Below are positions 15,429 to 23,727 of a DNA stretch of 32,793 nucleotides, piece by piece; position 1 is the first letter of the stretch, and the number at the start of each line of letters is the position of its first letter. The stretch is taken from assembly GCA_944325075.1 (NCBI GenBank), contig CALUYU010000027.1, positions 1 to 32,793 of the forward strand, written 5' to 3'. Origin of the DNA: Candidatus Gastranaerophilales bacterium (GTDB lineage: Bacteria; Cyanobacteriota; Vampirovibrionia; Gastranaerophilales; Gastranaerophilaceae). The position numbers and the translations under genes were made by a program. Below the pieces are notes generated by a model, which saw nothing but the letters and a program-made list of their open reading frames with translations, was not told where the DNA came from and ran no database searches.

Positions 15429-16226
15429 ATCTTTAATAATTTCAATATCCGTAAAACCGGCATCTTTCATCATTGAAAAGACTTTATCAGACTGTTCTGT
15501 GCCGAGCTCAAACAGCAGATATCCGGAGGCATTTAAAATGCCGGGCGCATTGGAGGTTATCTGTAAGTAGTAATTTACCCCGAATTCATCCTCCGCAAAA
15601 AGTGCTAATTCCGGATCATATTTAACCTCATTCTGAAGCTCGGCTTTTTCTTTTAATGGAATATATGGCGGATTTGAAACGATTATATCAAACTTTTCTC
15701 CCGGTTTGACATTTGAAAATATATCTGATTTTCTGAATATTGCTTTGTTGTATAAGTTTAATCTTGAAGCGTTATCAAGGGCCGTATTTAAAGCGTCAAG
15801 AGAAATATCCAGTCCCATAACCTGACAATCTGTATATTTTGCAATCATGCATGCAATACAGCCGCTGCCTGTTCCCACATCCAATGCTGTTTTAAGACCG
15901 TTCTCATTAATAATTTCTATTGCTTTTCTGGTTAGAATTTCCGTTTCATCACGGGGAATAAGTACTGAAGGATTGACAATAAATTTTTCACCCATAAAGT
16001 CCGCAAATCCGATAATATGTTGGATAGGTTCACGGGTTTGCGCGCGCCTTTGGGCTTTTTGTTTAACTATTTCTAATTTTTCCTGATCAAGTTTTTTGCC
16101 AAGAATTAGATCTTTTACACCGTATCCGCAGAAGTGTTCTATTAAAAGTTTGACTTCAATATTTGCCTCATTAGGTTCTATTCCTGCATCTGTAAGAATT
16201 TTTACTATTTCCTGAATTGTTGTCAT
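15381..16226 (-). CDS. prmC: Peptide chain release factor N5-glutamine methyltransferase
   Basis: This cytoplasmic enzyme uses S-adenosylmethionine to methylate the Gln of the GGQ motif in release factors RF1 and RF2. It is 281 aa, a normal length. It has the N-terminal helical substrate domain, the PRDETE motif near 91-96, the SAM-binding loop DVGTGSGC at 116-123 and the catalytic NPPY at 185-188. It starts 2 nt after the stop of the upstream DUF3137 gene, so the two form one transcript. The 3' end is overlapped by the convergent 84-aa gene. Confidence 0.95.
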   Translation of the reverse strand: MTTIQEIVKILTDAGIEPNEANIEVKLLIEHFCGYGVKDLILGKKLDQEKLEIVKQKAQRRAQTREPIQHIIGFADFMGEKFIVNPSVLIPRDETEILTRKAIEIINENGLKTALDVGTGSGCIACMIAKYTDCQVMGLDISLDALNTALDNASRLNLYNKAIFRKSDIFSNVKPGEKFDIIVSNPPYIPLKEKAELQNEVKYDPELALFAEDEFGVNYYLQITSNAPGILNASGYLLFELGTEQSDKVFSMMKDAGFTDIEIIKDLAGINRVISGRLGAK

Positions 16227-16228
16227 TT

Positions 16229-17182
16229 CTATAGTCCTATAGTCTGATATAATTTTAACTCTTCAATCATTTCCAAAATAGAGATAATTTCATTTAGGAA
16301 TGTTGTAAATTGTTTTGTATCAGTCAGCGGCTTATTTAAATCCCCAAGCGCAAACAAATCCCGGCTTACTGATACTGCAAGCAGGAGATTATTATTAAGA
16401 AAACAGCATTCAATTTTGCTTGCATTAAAAGCCTTTTGAATATTCTTATACCTTTGCATAAATGCTGTAGTCAGAAGGTATCTGGCTTCAACCTGATCAT
16501 TTGAGTTTACATAAAACTGTTTTGAAAATTCAGGATCTTCAAGTTTAACTTCATCATAAGGGCCGTTGTTGCCGATGATAGACCGTTTTTTGACCAGAGT
16601 ATGACAGTGAAATTTTTTAGGAATTTCCAGAGAGATAAGTACACCGTCAAATACCGTTGTTACATCACGTTTCCCTTTGGAATTTCTGGTTTCATATTCC
16701 ATTTTTGCTTCAGAAATCCTAATTGAGACATTTTTGTAGGAACCAACAAAGTTATCGTCAATATTTATTTTATTAAATCTGTTAATAAGCCTCGACATTC
16801 TTATTTCATCCGTAGATACTACAGCTAACTTTGTCCAGGCAAAATTTCCAAATGCCGGCATAATAATAGGCATAATTATTGTTTTAATTTTTTGTTCAAA
16901 GTTCTTTTTAAACATATAATAAACCGCAAGTGCTGCGGCTCCAGCAAATACGAAACTAAATAATAAACTAAATGTATTTTCTTTTGTACCTATATTAAAA
17001 TCCAAATTTGTAAGAAAAGTTATAATTATGGCTACAAGCAAAAAAATTATGATTGAAATTACTATTGCTAACTTTTGTGTTCTTTTCCGTTTACCTTCCA
17101 TTCCTTCAAGAGCCGGAACAACCTGATTATGGTATATTCTGGTGAAATTCATTTTATATTGATTTAGGTCTTTATTCAACAT
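16229..17182 (-). CDS. DUF3137-type membrane protein
   Basis: This 317-aa protein has a soluble N-terminal helix (residues 1-35), two adjacent hydrophobic spans (about 37-60 and 70-93, a tight hairpin) and a large cytoplasmic domain. The domain has VFDGVLISLEIPKKF near 180-195 and QVEARYLLTTAFMQRY near 230-245. The phrasing matches my memory of DUF3137 proteins, which have no established function. It is the first gene of a two-gene unit with prmC, and no obvious link in function is visible. Confidence 0.75.
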   Translation of the reverse strand: MLNKDLNQYKMNFTRIYHNQVVPALEGMEGKRKRTQKLAIVISIIIFLLVAIIITFLTNLDFNIGTKENTFSLLFSFVFAGAAALAVYYMFKKNFEQKIKTIIMPIIMPAFGNFAWTKLAVVSTDEIRMSRLINRFNKINIDDNFVGSYKNVSIRISEAKMEYETRNSKGKRDVTTVFDGVLISLEIPKKFHCHTLVKKRSIIGNNGPYDEVKLEDPEFSKQFYVNSNDQVEARYLLTTAFMQRYKNIQKAFNASKIECCFLNNNLLLAVSVSRDLFALGDLNKPLTDTKQFTTFLNEIISILEMIEELKLYQTIGL

Positions 17183-17285
17183 AATTTGCCTCTATATTGA
17201 TAATATATCTTGTGCAGCAAAATATGAAATCATATTAAGATATGATTTTTTTATCAAACGTATTTAATTTGCACCGAAATAAAAA

Positions 17286-17332
17286 ATACCGTTGGCTTGA
17301 AAGGTTTTTATTTATACCAACAGTATTTTTTT
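17286..17332 (-). terminator. Terminator after the symporter/ACT operon
   Basis: ATACCGTTGG (17286-17295) pairs with CCAACAGTAT (17317-17326) through one G-U pair. T or A runs lie outside both arms. It follows the stop of the ACT-domain gene on the minus strand and may work in both directions. Confidence 0.65.
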
Positions 17333-17352
17333 ATTAAATATAACGCTTGTCT

Positions 17353-17631
17353 CTAAATAATGTGCATATTATCAACAATTTCTTTACGCTGAACCCAAAT
17401 TTCCATCCCAAGTTCTTCCCCTGCTTTAAGAAGTGCGTCTTTAATTTCTTTGAACGAAAATTTTGATTTAGCAATATTCCCGAGCATAAACATTACAAAA
17501 TGGCCCTGCATAAGAGTTTGCTTAATATCTTCAATATTAACTTCATATTTGGCCAGCACTGAAGTAACATTTGCAACAATTCCGACTTTATCAACACCTT
17601 GAACTGTAACTATAATTTGCTGATCTGACAT
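17353..17631 (-). CDS. Small stand-alone ACT-domain protein
   Basis: This 92-aa protein consists of one ACT domain: IIVTVQGVDKVGIVANVTSV at the start with the typical glycine turn, then VNIEDIKQTLMQGHFVMFML, then GMEIWVQRKEIV. ACT domains bind small ligands, usually amino acids, and this one resembles the UPF0237/GcvR-like group. Its ATG shares one base with the stop of the sodium:amino acid symporter upstream (TAATG), so translation is coupled. A regulator that senses the imported amino acid is a reasonable inference. Confidence 0.9.
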   Translation of the reverse strand: MSDQQIIVTVQGVDKVGIVANVTSVLAKYEVNIEDIKQTLMQGHFVMFMLGNIAKSKFSFKEIKDALLKAGEELGMEIWVQRKEIVDNMHII

Positions 17632-19178
17632 TATTTATCCTCCGTGTCTTGAGTTGCAGGAACCGGGGCGAGCCAGTCCTTATTTATTAATTTTCCTATC
17701 TGGTGTTTTCTGCAATATTCAGCGAGGTCTTTTTTAATTTCAGGAGCAAGGATATACATTGTTATAAGGTTTGGAATAGCCATTGCCATCATCATTGCAT
17801 CGGTAAGATTAATGACTGATTTAACATTCAACACTGATCCGATTACCGTGAAAATACAAAATGCAATTTGGAAAGACAAAGTTCTTCTTTTCCCTTCTCC
17901 AACTAAAAAGTTCCAGGCTTTTTGGGAATAATAAGCCCATGAAAGTATAGTTGTAACGGCAAATAATACTACAATAACAGCCAGAACATAAGGGAACCAG
18001 CTGAATACTGTTTCAAAAGCTCTTGAAGTTAGCTGAATACCTGTAGCTTCTCCTACATTTACATAAGAATTTGAAATGATAATTAAAGTAGCAGTTAGCA
18101 AACAGATTAACCCTGTAAATAGCGGTTCGGTCAAGGAAACAAATCCAAGAGAAATAGGTTCTTTTGTCTGAGCGGTAGCATAAGCAATAGGCGCGGATCC
18201 TGTCCCTGCTTCATTAGTTTGAACAGACCTTCTTAATCCGGCAATAACAACTCCGATAAATCCTCCGTACATTGCGTCAGGGTGAAACGCCTGTTTAAGA
18301 ATTACAGCAAGTGCGTGAGGAAGATGCTGAATATTAACAATAATAACCAGCAATCCTGACAATATGTATAATACACACATAAACGGAATGACCTTTTCAG
18401 CAACTTTAGCAATCTGCTTAATACCGCCGATAACGATAATACCAAGGATTACGGCTGTGACAAGTCCCACAAGCCACATTTTATCACCCATAAATCCGTC
18501 TACTCCGCCGGTAACATTTACAATCTGCTGGGCGGTTTGATTTATCTGAATCATATTCCCGCCGGCAATACCTGCCCCGATACAAAGTATTGCAAAAATT
18601 ACCGATAAAGGCTGACCAAGCCAGCGTAATTTTTTTCTGGTCAAACCGTGTGCCATATAATGCATTGGCCCGCCGGAAATAGATCCGTCAAGGTTAAATC
18701 TTCTATACTTAATAGCCAGTGCTGCTTCAACAAACTTTAATGCCATGCCTAAAACAGCCCCGACAAAAATCCAAAATACTGCTCCGGGCCCACCTATTGA
18801 AATAGAAATTGCTACACCTGCAATACTTCCTAAACCAACAGTTCCTGATAATGCGGTCATTAAAGACTGTAAAGGTGAAACTTCCCCACCGCCGTCATTT
18901 CCCTTTTGAGCAGGAGTTTTCAAAATTCTAACGGATTCTTTTAGGCCCCATACAGCAATTCCTCGGAGGTAAAATGTAAAAAACAAACCTCCTATAAGTA
19001 TCCACAGAACAACTATAGGAATTGATGTTCCGCCAACGTTAATCGGGAAAAATATAATGTTTGACACAAAATCCGACAAAGGAGTTAAGTGCTTATCTAA
19101 AAAAACATCAACGGAAACCGCATTTGCACTTTGTACAGACATTAGCATAATAAAAAGTGCAGTTAAAAATTTATTCAT
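17631..19178 (-). CDS. Alanine/glycine:cation symporter (AGCS family)
   Basis: This inner-membrane sodium-coupled importer is 515 aa. A signal-like N-terminus ending SANAVS is followed by about eleven hydrophobic spans. Family landmarks are GTVGLGSIAGVAISISIGGP, GAVFWIFVGAVLGMALKFVE, the conserved QTNEAGTGSAPIAYATAQTK and AYYSQKAWNFLVGEGKRR. AAGGA stands before the ATG, and a short leader hairpin (TTACCC/GGGTAA) lies just upstream. A promoter is visible at 19229-19256. It is co-transcribed with the ACT protein. Confidence 0.95.
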   Translation of the reverse strand: MNKFLTALFIMLMSVQSANAVSVDVFLDKHLTPLSDFVSNIIFFPINVGGTSIPIVVLWILIGGLFFTFYLRGIAVWGLKESVRILKTPAQKGNDGGGEVSPLQSLMTALSGTVGLGSIAGVAISISIGGPGAVFWIFVGAVLGMALKFVEAALAIKYRRFNLDGSISGGPMHYMAHGLTRKKLRWLGQPLSVIFAILCIGAGIAGGNMIQINQTAQQIVNVTGGVDGFMGDKMWLVGLVTAVILGIIVIGGIKQIAKVAEKVIPFMCVLYILSGLLVIIVNIQHLPHALAVILKQAFHPDAMYGGFIGVVIAGLRRSVQTNEAGTGSAPIAYATAQTKEPISLGFVSLTEPLFTGLICLLTATLIIISNSYVNVGEATGIQLTSRAFETVFSWFPYVLAVIVVLFAVTTILSWAYYSQKAWNFLVGEGKRRTLSFQIAFCIFTVIGSVLNVKSVINLTDAMMMAMAIPNLITMYILAPEIKKDLAEYCRKHQIGKLINKDWLAPVPATQDTEDK

Positions 19179-19228
19179 TTAATATCCTTTCTTGACAAAT
19201 TACCCGCCCTAAGGGTAAAACCAACGTT

Positions 19229-19256
19229 ACAATAGTAGCAAAAACAAAGATGTCAA
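19229..19256 (-). promoter_or_regulatory. Promoter of the symporter/ACT operon
   Basis: On the minus strand, a perfect TTGACA (19251-19256) and TATTGT (19229-19234) have a 16-nt spacer. Transcription would start near 19222. The leader carries TTACCC-GCCCTAA-GGGTAA shortly before the ribosome-binding site. Confidence 0.5.
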
Positions 19257-19400
19257 ATATCAAATGTAAACAAAATTTTACTTTAATATTTATAATATTG
19301 CGCTTTAATATCTATAAGACGGTTGGGAACGACTATTGTGCAGCTTGGGTGTAAGCCGGCGTTCTCCGGTTCATCTTTCATCGTGAACGGATTCTTGCCG

Positions 19401-19430
19401 TTACATCGTGGTGGCCGTTTATGCTATAAT
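19401..19430 (+). promoter_or_regulatory. Extended -10 promoter giving a leaderless uvrC mRNA
   Basis: TATAAT at 19425-19430 is preceded by TG one base upstream (TGCTATAAT), an extended -10 that tolerates the weak -35 (TTACAT at 19401-19406). The ATG at 19437 begins 7 nt after the -10, where transcription itself should start. No Shine-Dalgarno sequence is present. Confidence 0.55.
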
Positions 19431-19436
19431 ACTTTT

Positions 19437-21107
19437 ATGAATGAGAGTTTAAAACAAACATTAAAACTGCTGCCTTCTTTGCCGGGTTGTTATATTTATT
19501 ATAACAAAGACGGTGAAATAATTTATGTCGGGAAGGCAAAAATCCTTAAACGACGTGTTATGAGTTATTTTAACAAAAAACATCATGATAGTGTTAAGGT
19601 TCAGGTGCTTGTTTCACAGATAGAGCGGATGGAATATATTATTACAAACACGGAAGTTGAAGCACTCATTCTCGAAAGTCATTTGATAAAAAAACATAAA
19701 CCCCGCTACAATATTCTTCTCAAAGACGATAAGAAATATCCGTATTTTCTTATTACTGATGAAGATTTCCCGCGTATTCTTGTTGTTCGTAAAAAGAATA
19801 TGAACCCGGAAAAAGGTCGGTATTACGGCCCTTATACTGATGTTCGTGCAATGTATTCAACTTTGGATTTTTTAAAAAAGATTTTTCCGCTCAAACAGTG
19901 CAAAACCCCAAAATTTAAAGACCGGCCCTGCCTTTATTACCAGATAGGAAGATGCATGGCTCCTTGCCAAAATCTTGTAACAAGTGAAGAGTATAAGAAT
20001 TTGGTTAAGCAGGCTGAGTTGTTTTTGTCGGGAAAACAGTCTGAATTAATGAAACAACTTCAGGAACAAATGCAGAAATATGCTGATACTGAACAATTTG
20101 AAAAGGCTGCAAGATTACGTGACAGTTACCTGGATTTGAAAAAAACTCTTGAAAAACAAAAAGTTGTATATGAAAATACCAAACTTAATGAAGATGTTAT
20201 CTCAATGCTTAACGAGGACGGAATCTTTGCAATTGTAATTCTTATGATTAGAGAAGGTCGTTTAATAGATAAAAAAGATTTTACATATGATGTTGAAGCA
20301 GATGACAGGGCGGAATTTTTTGCTGCTTTTTTCAAAGAATATTACAATACTCTTGCATTAGAGTTCCCGGACAAAATTGTCTCCAATGAGCTTGAGGCGG
20401 TTGGGGAAAAAGCCTTATATGAAGAATGGCTTAATATTATATCGGGCAAAAAGGTTAAAATAAGTTACGGAAAATCCACGCAGGGTAAAGAGCTGCAAAT
20501 GCTTGCAGATAAAAATGCCCGTGTTGTTCTTGATAATGCCAAAATTAAAAAAATGGTTAAAATTAATGAGGATTTCAATGAAATAGGTGCGTATCTTGCA
20601 GAGAAACTTAAACTTAAAAACTTTCCGCACAGAATGGAATGCTATGATATTTCCCATATTCAGGGTACGAATACAGTTGCATCTATGGTAACATTTATTA
20701 ACGGCTTACCAAAGAAGTCAGAATATAAAAAATTTAAAATAAGATCAACTGAAGGGAAACCGGACGATTTCTTGTCTATGAAAGAAGTATTAACAAGACG
20801 GCTTTCTCATCTTGGCGAAAAGAATTGGGCTAAACCGGATTTGATTATTATAGACGGAGGGAAAGGACAGCTTTCAAGTGTTATGCAGATAGTTGATGAA
20901 ATGGGTATAAAAGGGATAGATTTTGTAAGTTTGGCTAAACGTCAGGAAGAAGTTTTTCTGCCTCATCAGTCTAAATCAATATTGCTCCCCCGAGAATCAG
21001 GAGCACTTTATCTCATCCAAAGAATTCGTGATGAAGCTCACAGATTTGCGATAACCTACCACAGAAAACTCCGTGGAAAAAATGCCTTGAAAGATAAGGA
21101 AAAGTAA
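19437..21107 (+). CDS. uvrC: Excinuclease ABC subunit C, lacking the C-terminal helix-hairpin-helix region
   Basis: This is the dual-incision nuclease of nucleotide excision repair, acting with UvrB on damaged DNA. It has the GIY-YIG domain (residues 12-95: LPGCYIYY, IIYVGKAKILKRR), a Cys-containing middle region, the UvrB-binding UVR motif (about 200-232, EQFEKAARLRDSYLDLKK) and the RNase H-like endonuclease domain (CYDISHIQGTNTVASMV, IIIDGGKGQLSSVM, SLAKRQEEVFLP). It stops at residue 556, right after HRKLRGKNALKDKEK, where family members usually continue with a tandem helix-hairpin-helix DNA-binding unit. The next bases show no HhH remnant in other frames. The upstream extension to 19323 is GC-rich DNA overlapping the promoter, so I start at 19437. 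Confidence 0.95.
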   Translation: MNESLKQTLKLLPSLPGCYIYYNKDGEIIYVGKAKILKRRVMSYFNKKHHDSVKVQVLVSQIERMEYIITNTEVEALILESHLIKKHKPRYNILLKDDKKYPYFLITDEDFPRILVVRKKNMNPEKGRYYGPYTDVRAMYSTLDFLKKIFPLKQCKTPKFKDRPCLYYQIGRCMAPCQNLVTSEEYKNLVKQAELFLSGKQSELMKQLQEQMQKYADTEQFEKAARLRDSYLDLKKTLEKQKVVYENTKLNEDVISMLNEDGIFAIVILMIREGRLIDKKDFTYDVEADDRAEFFAAFFKEYYNTLALEFPDKIVSNELEAVGEKALYEEWLNIISGKKVKISYGKSTQGKELQMLADKNARVVLDNAKIKKMVKINEDFNEIGAYLAEKLKLKNFPHRMECYDISHIQGTNTVASMVTFINGLPKKSEYKKFKIRSTEGKPDDFLSMKEVLTRRLSHLGEKNWAKPDLIIIDGGKGQLSSVMQIVDEMGIKGIDFVSLAKRQEEVFLPHQSKSILLPRESGALYLIQRIRDEAHRFAITYHRKLRGKNALKDKEK

Positions 21108-21160
21108 ATAAAAAAGAAAACCTTGCAAATCTACTTCATTGCCTAAGGCGGTGATTAGTT

Positions 21161-21315
21161 AATGTAGGTTGGGGTTTCTACCCCAACAAAAATAATGAAT
21201 TTCAAAAATCAAACAGCTGTCATCCTGAACTCGTTTCAGGATCTAGCCGCCGTCAAGAATGTTCGGCCATCTGCACACAAAAATCTAATGTTGGGCTGAA
21301 AGCCCAACCTACATT
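21161..21315. repeat. MITE-like composite repeat B with 13-bp inverted ends
   Basis: The ends AATGTAGGTTGGG (21161-21173) and CCCAACCTACATT (21303-21315) are perfect inverted repeats. Inside are a GTTGGGG-TTTCTA-CCCCAAC hairpin, a GTCATCCTGAACTCG-TTTCAGGATCTAG hairpin and a GTTGGGCT-GAA-AGCCCAAC hairpin. No coding sequence and no clear target-site duplication are seen. The 50-nt gap before it (21108-21160) has CCTTGCAAATCTACTT, close to CCTTGCAAACCTACTT at 32744-32759. The element flows directly into the 5' end of prepilin-like gene 2. Confidence 0.75.
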
Positions 21316-21349
21316 GATACCCGTTTCATCTCGCCGGCGGAGCATTGTA

Positions 21350-22162
21350 ATGCAGGGCCTCAGGCCCCATTCGCCTCGCAAGGTCGCGTTTACTCTTGCT
21401 GAGGTCTTTTTACCATACTATTTATTGCCTCGTCGAATTGCGTTCACCTTAGCGGAAGTTTTAATAACCCTTGGCATAATCGGAGTTGTTGCTGCAATGA
21501 CGCTGCCGACACTTATTCAAAATTATAAAGAACGCTCAAGAGTTGTCGCACTTCAAAAGGCTTTTTCAATATTAAGTCAGGCGTATCAGCGAATAGTTTT
21601 AGAGGATGGTACACCTGATGTCTGGCTTTCAGAGGATGGTACCACTACCAGTAAAAAGAATGCCCAGATTGTTGCTGAAAAATTTAAACCATACTTAAAA
21701 GTAATAAAAGATTGCGGTTTTGAAACCGGGTGCTTTAAAGACGGTTATGTAAAAACTCTTAATGGATTGGATTATAATAATTACAACCAAAACACAAATG
21801 AATACAAACTAATACTTGCTGACGGAACAGCTTTAATATTTTATGGTGTTGGTGTAGAACATTTTACAAATGGACTATTTGCTAACATAAAAATCGATGT
21901 GGATGGATTAAATGGCGAGAATACATTTGGAAAAGATGTTTTTCTCTTTGAAATAGGTAAAAAGGGGTTATATCCATGTGGAGATGAAAGACTTAATAAT
22001 GATTATGATAGAACCTTTGAAGGTAATTGTATAAATAAATCGGTGTCAAGAGATTCTGCAGGAGGAATATCCTGCACTGCATGGGTAATATACAACGGAA
22101 ATATGGATTACCTTCATTGTCCGGAAAAACTCGGCTGGGATAAAGCTAAGCGCTGTAAGTAA
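21350..22162 (+). CDS. Prepilin-like protein with a doubled cleavage signal (gene 2)
   Basis: This 270-aa secreted or membrane protein has a type IV prepilin signal. The start is an ATG at 21350 with GGCGGAG 7 nt upstream. The signal occurs twice: KVAFTLAEV at residues 11-19 and RIAFTLAEV at 29-37, with 18 residues between equivalent Ala codons. Only the second is followed by the hydrophobic helix (LITLGIIGVVAAM), so cleavage should occur there, after Ala30, leaving an unusually long leader. The soluble domain contains several Cys (DCGFETGCF, CINKS, CTAW). A 12-nt direct repeat (21601-21612 and 21631-21642) encodes a local EDGT duplication. A TTG at 21425 could be an older start but has no ribosome-binding site. 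Confidence 0.8.
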   Translation: MQGLRPHSPRKVAFTLAEVFLPYYLLPRRIAFTLAEVLITLGIIGVVAAMTLPTLIQNYKERSRVVALQKAFSILSQAYQRIVLEDGTPDVWLSEDGTTTSKKNAQIVAEKFKPYLKVIKDCGFETGCFKDGYVKTLNGLDYNNYNQNTNEYKLILADGTALIFYGVGVEHFTNGLFANIKIDVDGLNGENTFGKDVFLFEIGKKGLYPCGDERLNNDYDRTFEGNCINKSVSRDSAGGISCTAWVIYNGNMDYLHCPEKLGWDKAKRCK

Positions 22163-22176
22163 TTAATAGAAAATAC

Positions 22177-22214
22177 TAACAAAGGCTTTATGGTTAAACA
22201 TAGAGCCTTTGTTA
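22177..22214. terminator. Bidirectional terminator between prepilin gene 2 and the 492-aa gene
   Basis: TAACAAAGGCT (22177-22187) and AGCCTTTGTTA (22204-22214) form a perfect 11-bp stem. It sits exactly between two convergent stop codons. Confidence 0.7.
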
Positions 22215-22216
22215 CG

Positions 22217-23695
22217 CTAAGCAATTTTGTTATTTTTTGCAGCCATTTCAGCTTTTAGTTTTTTCTCAATTTCTGTTTTTACTTTATATTCTTTATTTTC
22301 TTTGTCCATGAATCTCCAGCCGACTATCATTGCAGGAAGAAGAATTCCCAAAAATCCAATACAAGCACCAATATTCTGAATTGTAGCAATTCTGTTGCCT
22401 TTCTTAACTTTATCGAGATACTTAGATAAAAATTCAACTTTTTGCTCTGCACTTAAGCCTGCAAATTCTTTTCCTTCTGATTTAAGTTTTGTTTTTAAGT
22501 TTTCGACTTCTTTATTAACAAACTCTTCACCTTTTTCATACAGCATAGCAAGTTTATCTTTTAAGCCTTGTATTTCATCCGGATCAATATATTTTCTGTT
22601 GTCAATAGAACCCGAACCTTGAACCGCTTTACCGGTTTGTTCATTGATTGCTTCTGTTCCCTTGACTGTTTTAATAATTCCTGAAATTTTACCCATTTTA
22701 ACAATGAGGTTATCCGGATTTTCATTTACAAATTTATAGATTTCAGCGTTTGTCGGCTTGCTATTTGCAGGAAATTCATAGATACTTTGCATAATTTTGT
22801 TATTAAGAAGAGCTTTTTTTAATTCCTCAGATTCAATAGCCCTTGCATCAAGGCTTATTGGTATATTCCGTTTCTTGAGTGAATTATTTTCAAGCATTGT
22901 TTTAATTCTCTCTCCGGCAAAGTACATAAAGAACCAGAAAAATCCTTCTTTGAGGACATATCCCATAAATTCCTGTTTATTTTGCGATTTTGCAATCCTT
23001 TCTGTAGTGATTGAACCGTCAACAATCATCAGGTTTTTTACCGGCGAAAACATGAAGTCTTCAAGTTTTCCTGTAAAATTAACTTTCTTATTTTCTTTAT
23101 GAATATCTTTAAATGCTTTTGAATAAGTAAGCGGGTTTATAGTATTTTGATGTTTTTGATTTTTTGAATGTTTTTCGTAAAAATCTTTTTTAATTTTTTC
23201 TTCTCTGTATTTTTGTCTGAAGTTAGTTAAAGCTCCATAGGAAATAATGGTTAAAGCGGTTGAGGCAACAAATTTACCAAACGTAAGCCCTTTGAAAAGT
23301 TTTTGTTTTGAAGTAATTTTTTCAAGGCTCTGAGAAATTTGTTTAATTTTTTTGTTGTCTTTGAATTTTTCATCGTGTTTTTGGGCATACTTTTTGGCAA
23401 GTTCAAAAACTTCCTGATCTTTAAGAACTCTTGCATCTACACCGGCATCAAGTCCTAATGATTTAAATAATGTCCAGTCTAAAACCTTTTTGTATGCCGG
23501 GATACCTAATAACCAAATAGCCTGAGTTCCAAACTCATCTATAAACCTATCCTGACTTTCTGCATCTTTTCCTGTTATATATGATCCGGCCGTCAGACCT
23601 AAACTGTTCGCGGTATCTTTGATTGCCATTGGAACCAAAGAATCTGTATTACCTAATGTTGAAAAAATTTTGCTTGCTGTTATTGGGGAAATCAT
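22217..23695 (-). CDS. Hypothetical membrane protein (492 aa)
   Basis: The protein starts MISPITASKIFSTLGNTDSL and has hydrophobic stretches near residues 140-160 (FGKFVASTALTIISYGAL), 250-265 (FFWFFMYFAGERI) and 450-472 (IGACIGFLGILLPAMIVGW). These are separated by long Lys-rich helical segments, and the C-terminal tail is strongly basic and Ala-rich. It contains VNFTGKLEDFMFSPVKNLMI around 205-225. It resembles no characterised family I know; I believe homologues are confined to related genomes, but that needs a search. GGAAAGG precedes the ATG, and a folded leader lies at 23728-23802. Confidence 0.8.
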   Translation of the reverse strand: MISPITASKIFSTLGNTDSLVPMAIKDTANSLGLTAGSYITGKDAESQDRFIDEFGTQAIWLLGIPAYKKVLDWTLFKSLGLDAGVDARVLKDQEVFELAKKYAQKHDEKFKDNKKIKQISQSLEKITSKQKLFKGLTFGKFVASTALTIISYGALTNFRQKYREEKIKKDFYEKHSKNQKHQNTINPLTYSKAFKDIHKENKKVNFTGKLEDFMFSPVKNLMIVDGSITTERIAKSQNKQEFMGYVLKEGFFWFFMYFAGERIKTMLENNSLKKRNIPISLDARAIESEELKKALLNNKIMQSIYEFPANSKPTNAEIYKFVNENPDNLIVKMGKISGIIKTVKGTEAINEQTGKAVQGSGSIDNRKYIDPDEIQGLKDKLAMLYEKGEEFVNKEVENLKTKLKSEGKEFAGLSAEQKVEFLSKYLDKVKKGNRIATIQNIGACIGFLGILLPAMIVGWRFMDKENKEYKVKTEIEKKLKAEMAAKNNKIA

Positions 23696-23727
23696 TATAT
23701 TACCTTTCCAAAGGGCACTTAACCCTT

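Noticed and set aside
19323-19436. 38-residue N-terminal extension of UvrC
   Set aside because: It overlaps the -10 promoter element, and family members begin just before LPSLPGCY, as the ATG at 19437 does.
21161-21315. CRISPR-like array from repeated hairpins
   Set aside because: The repeats are neither regularly spaced nor identical direct repeats, and no cas gene is present.
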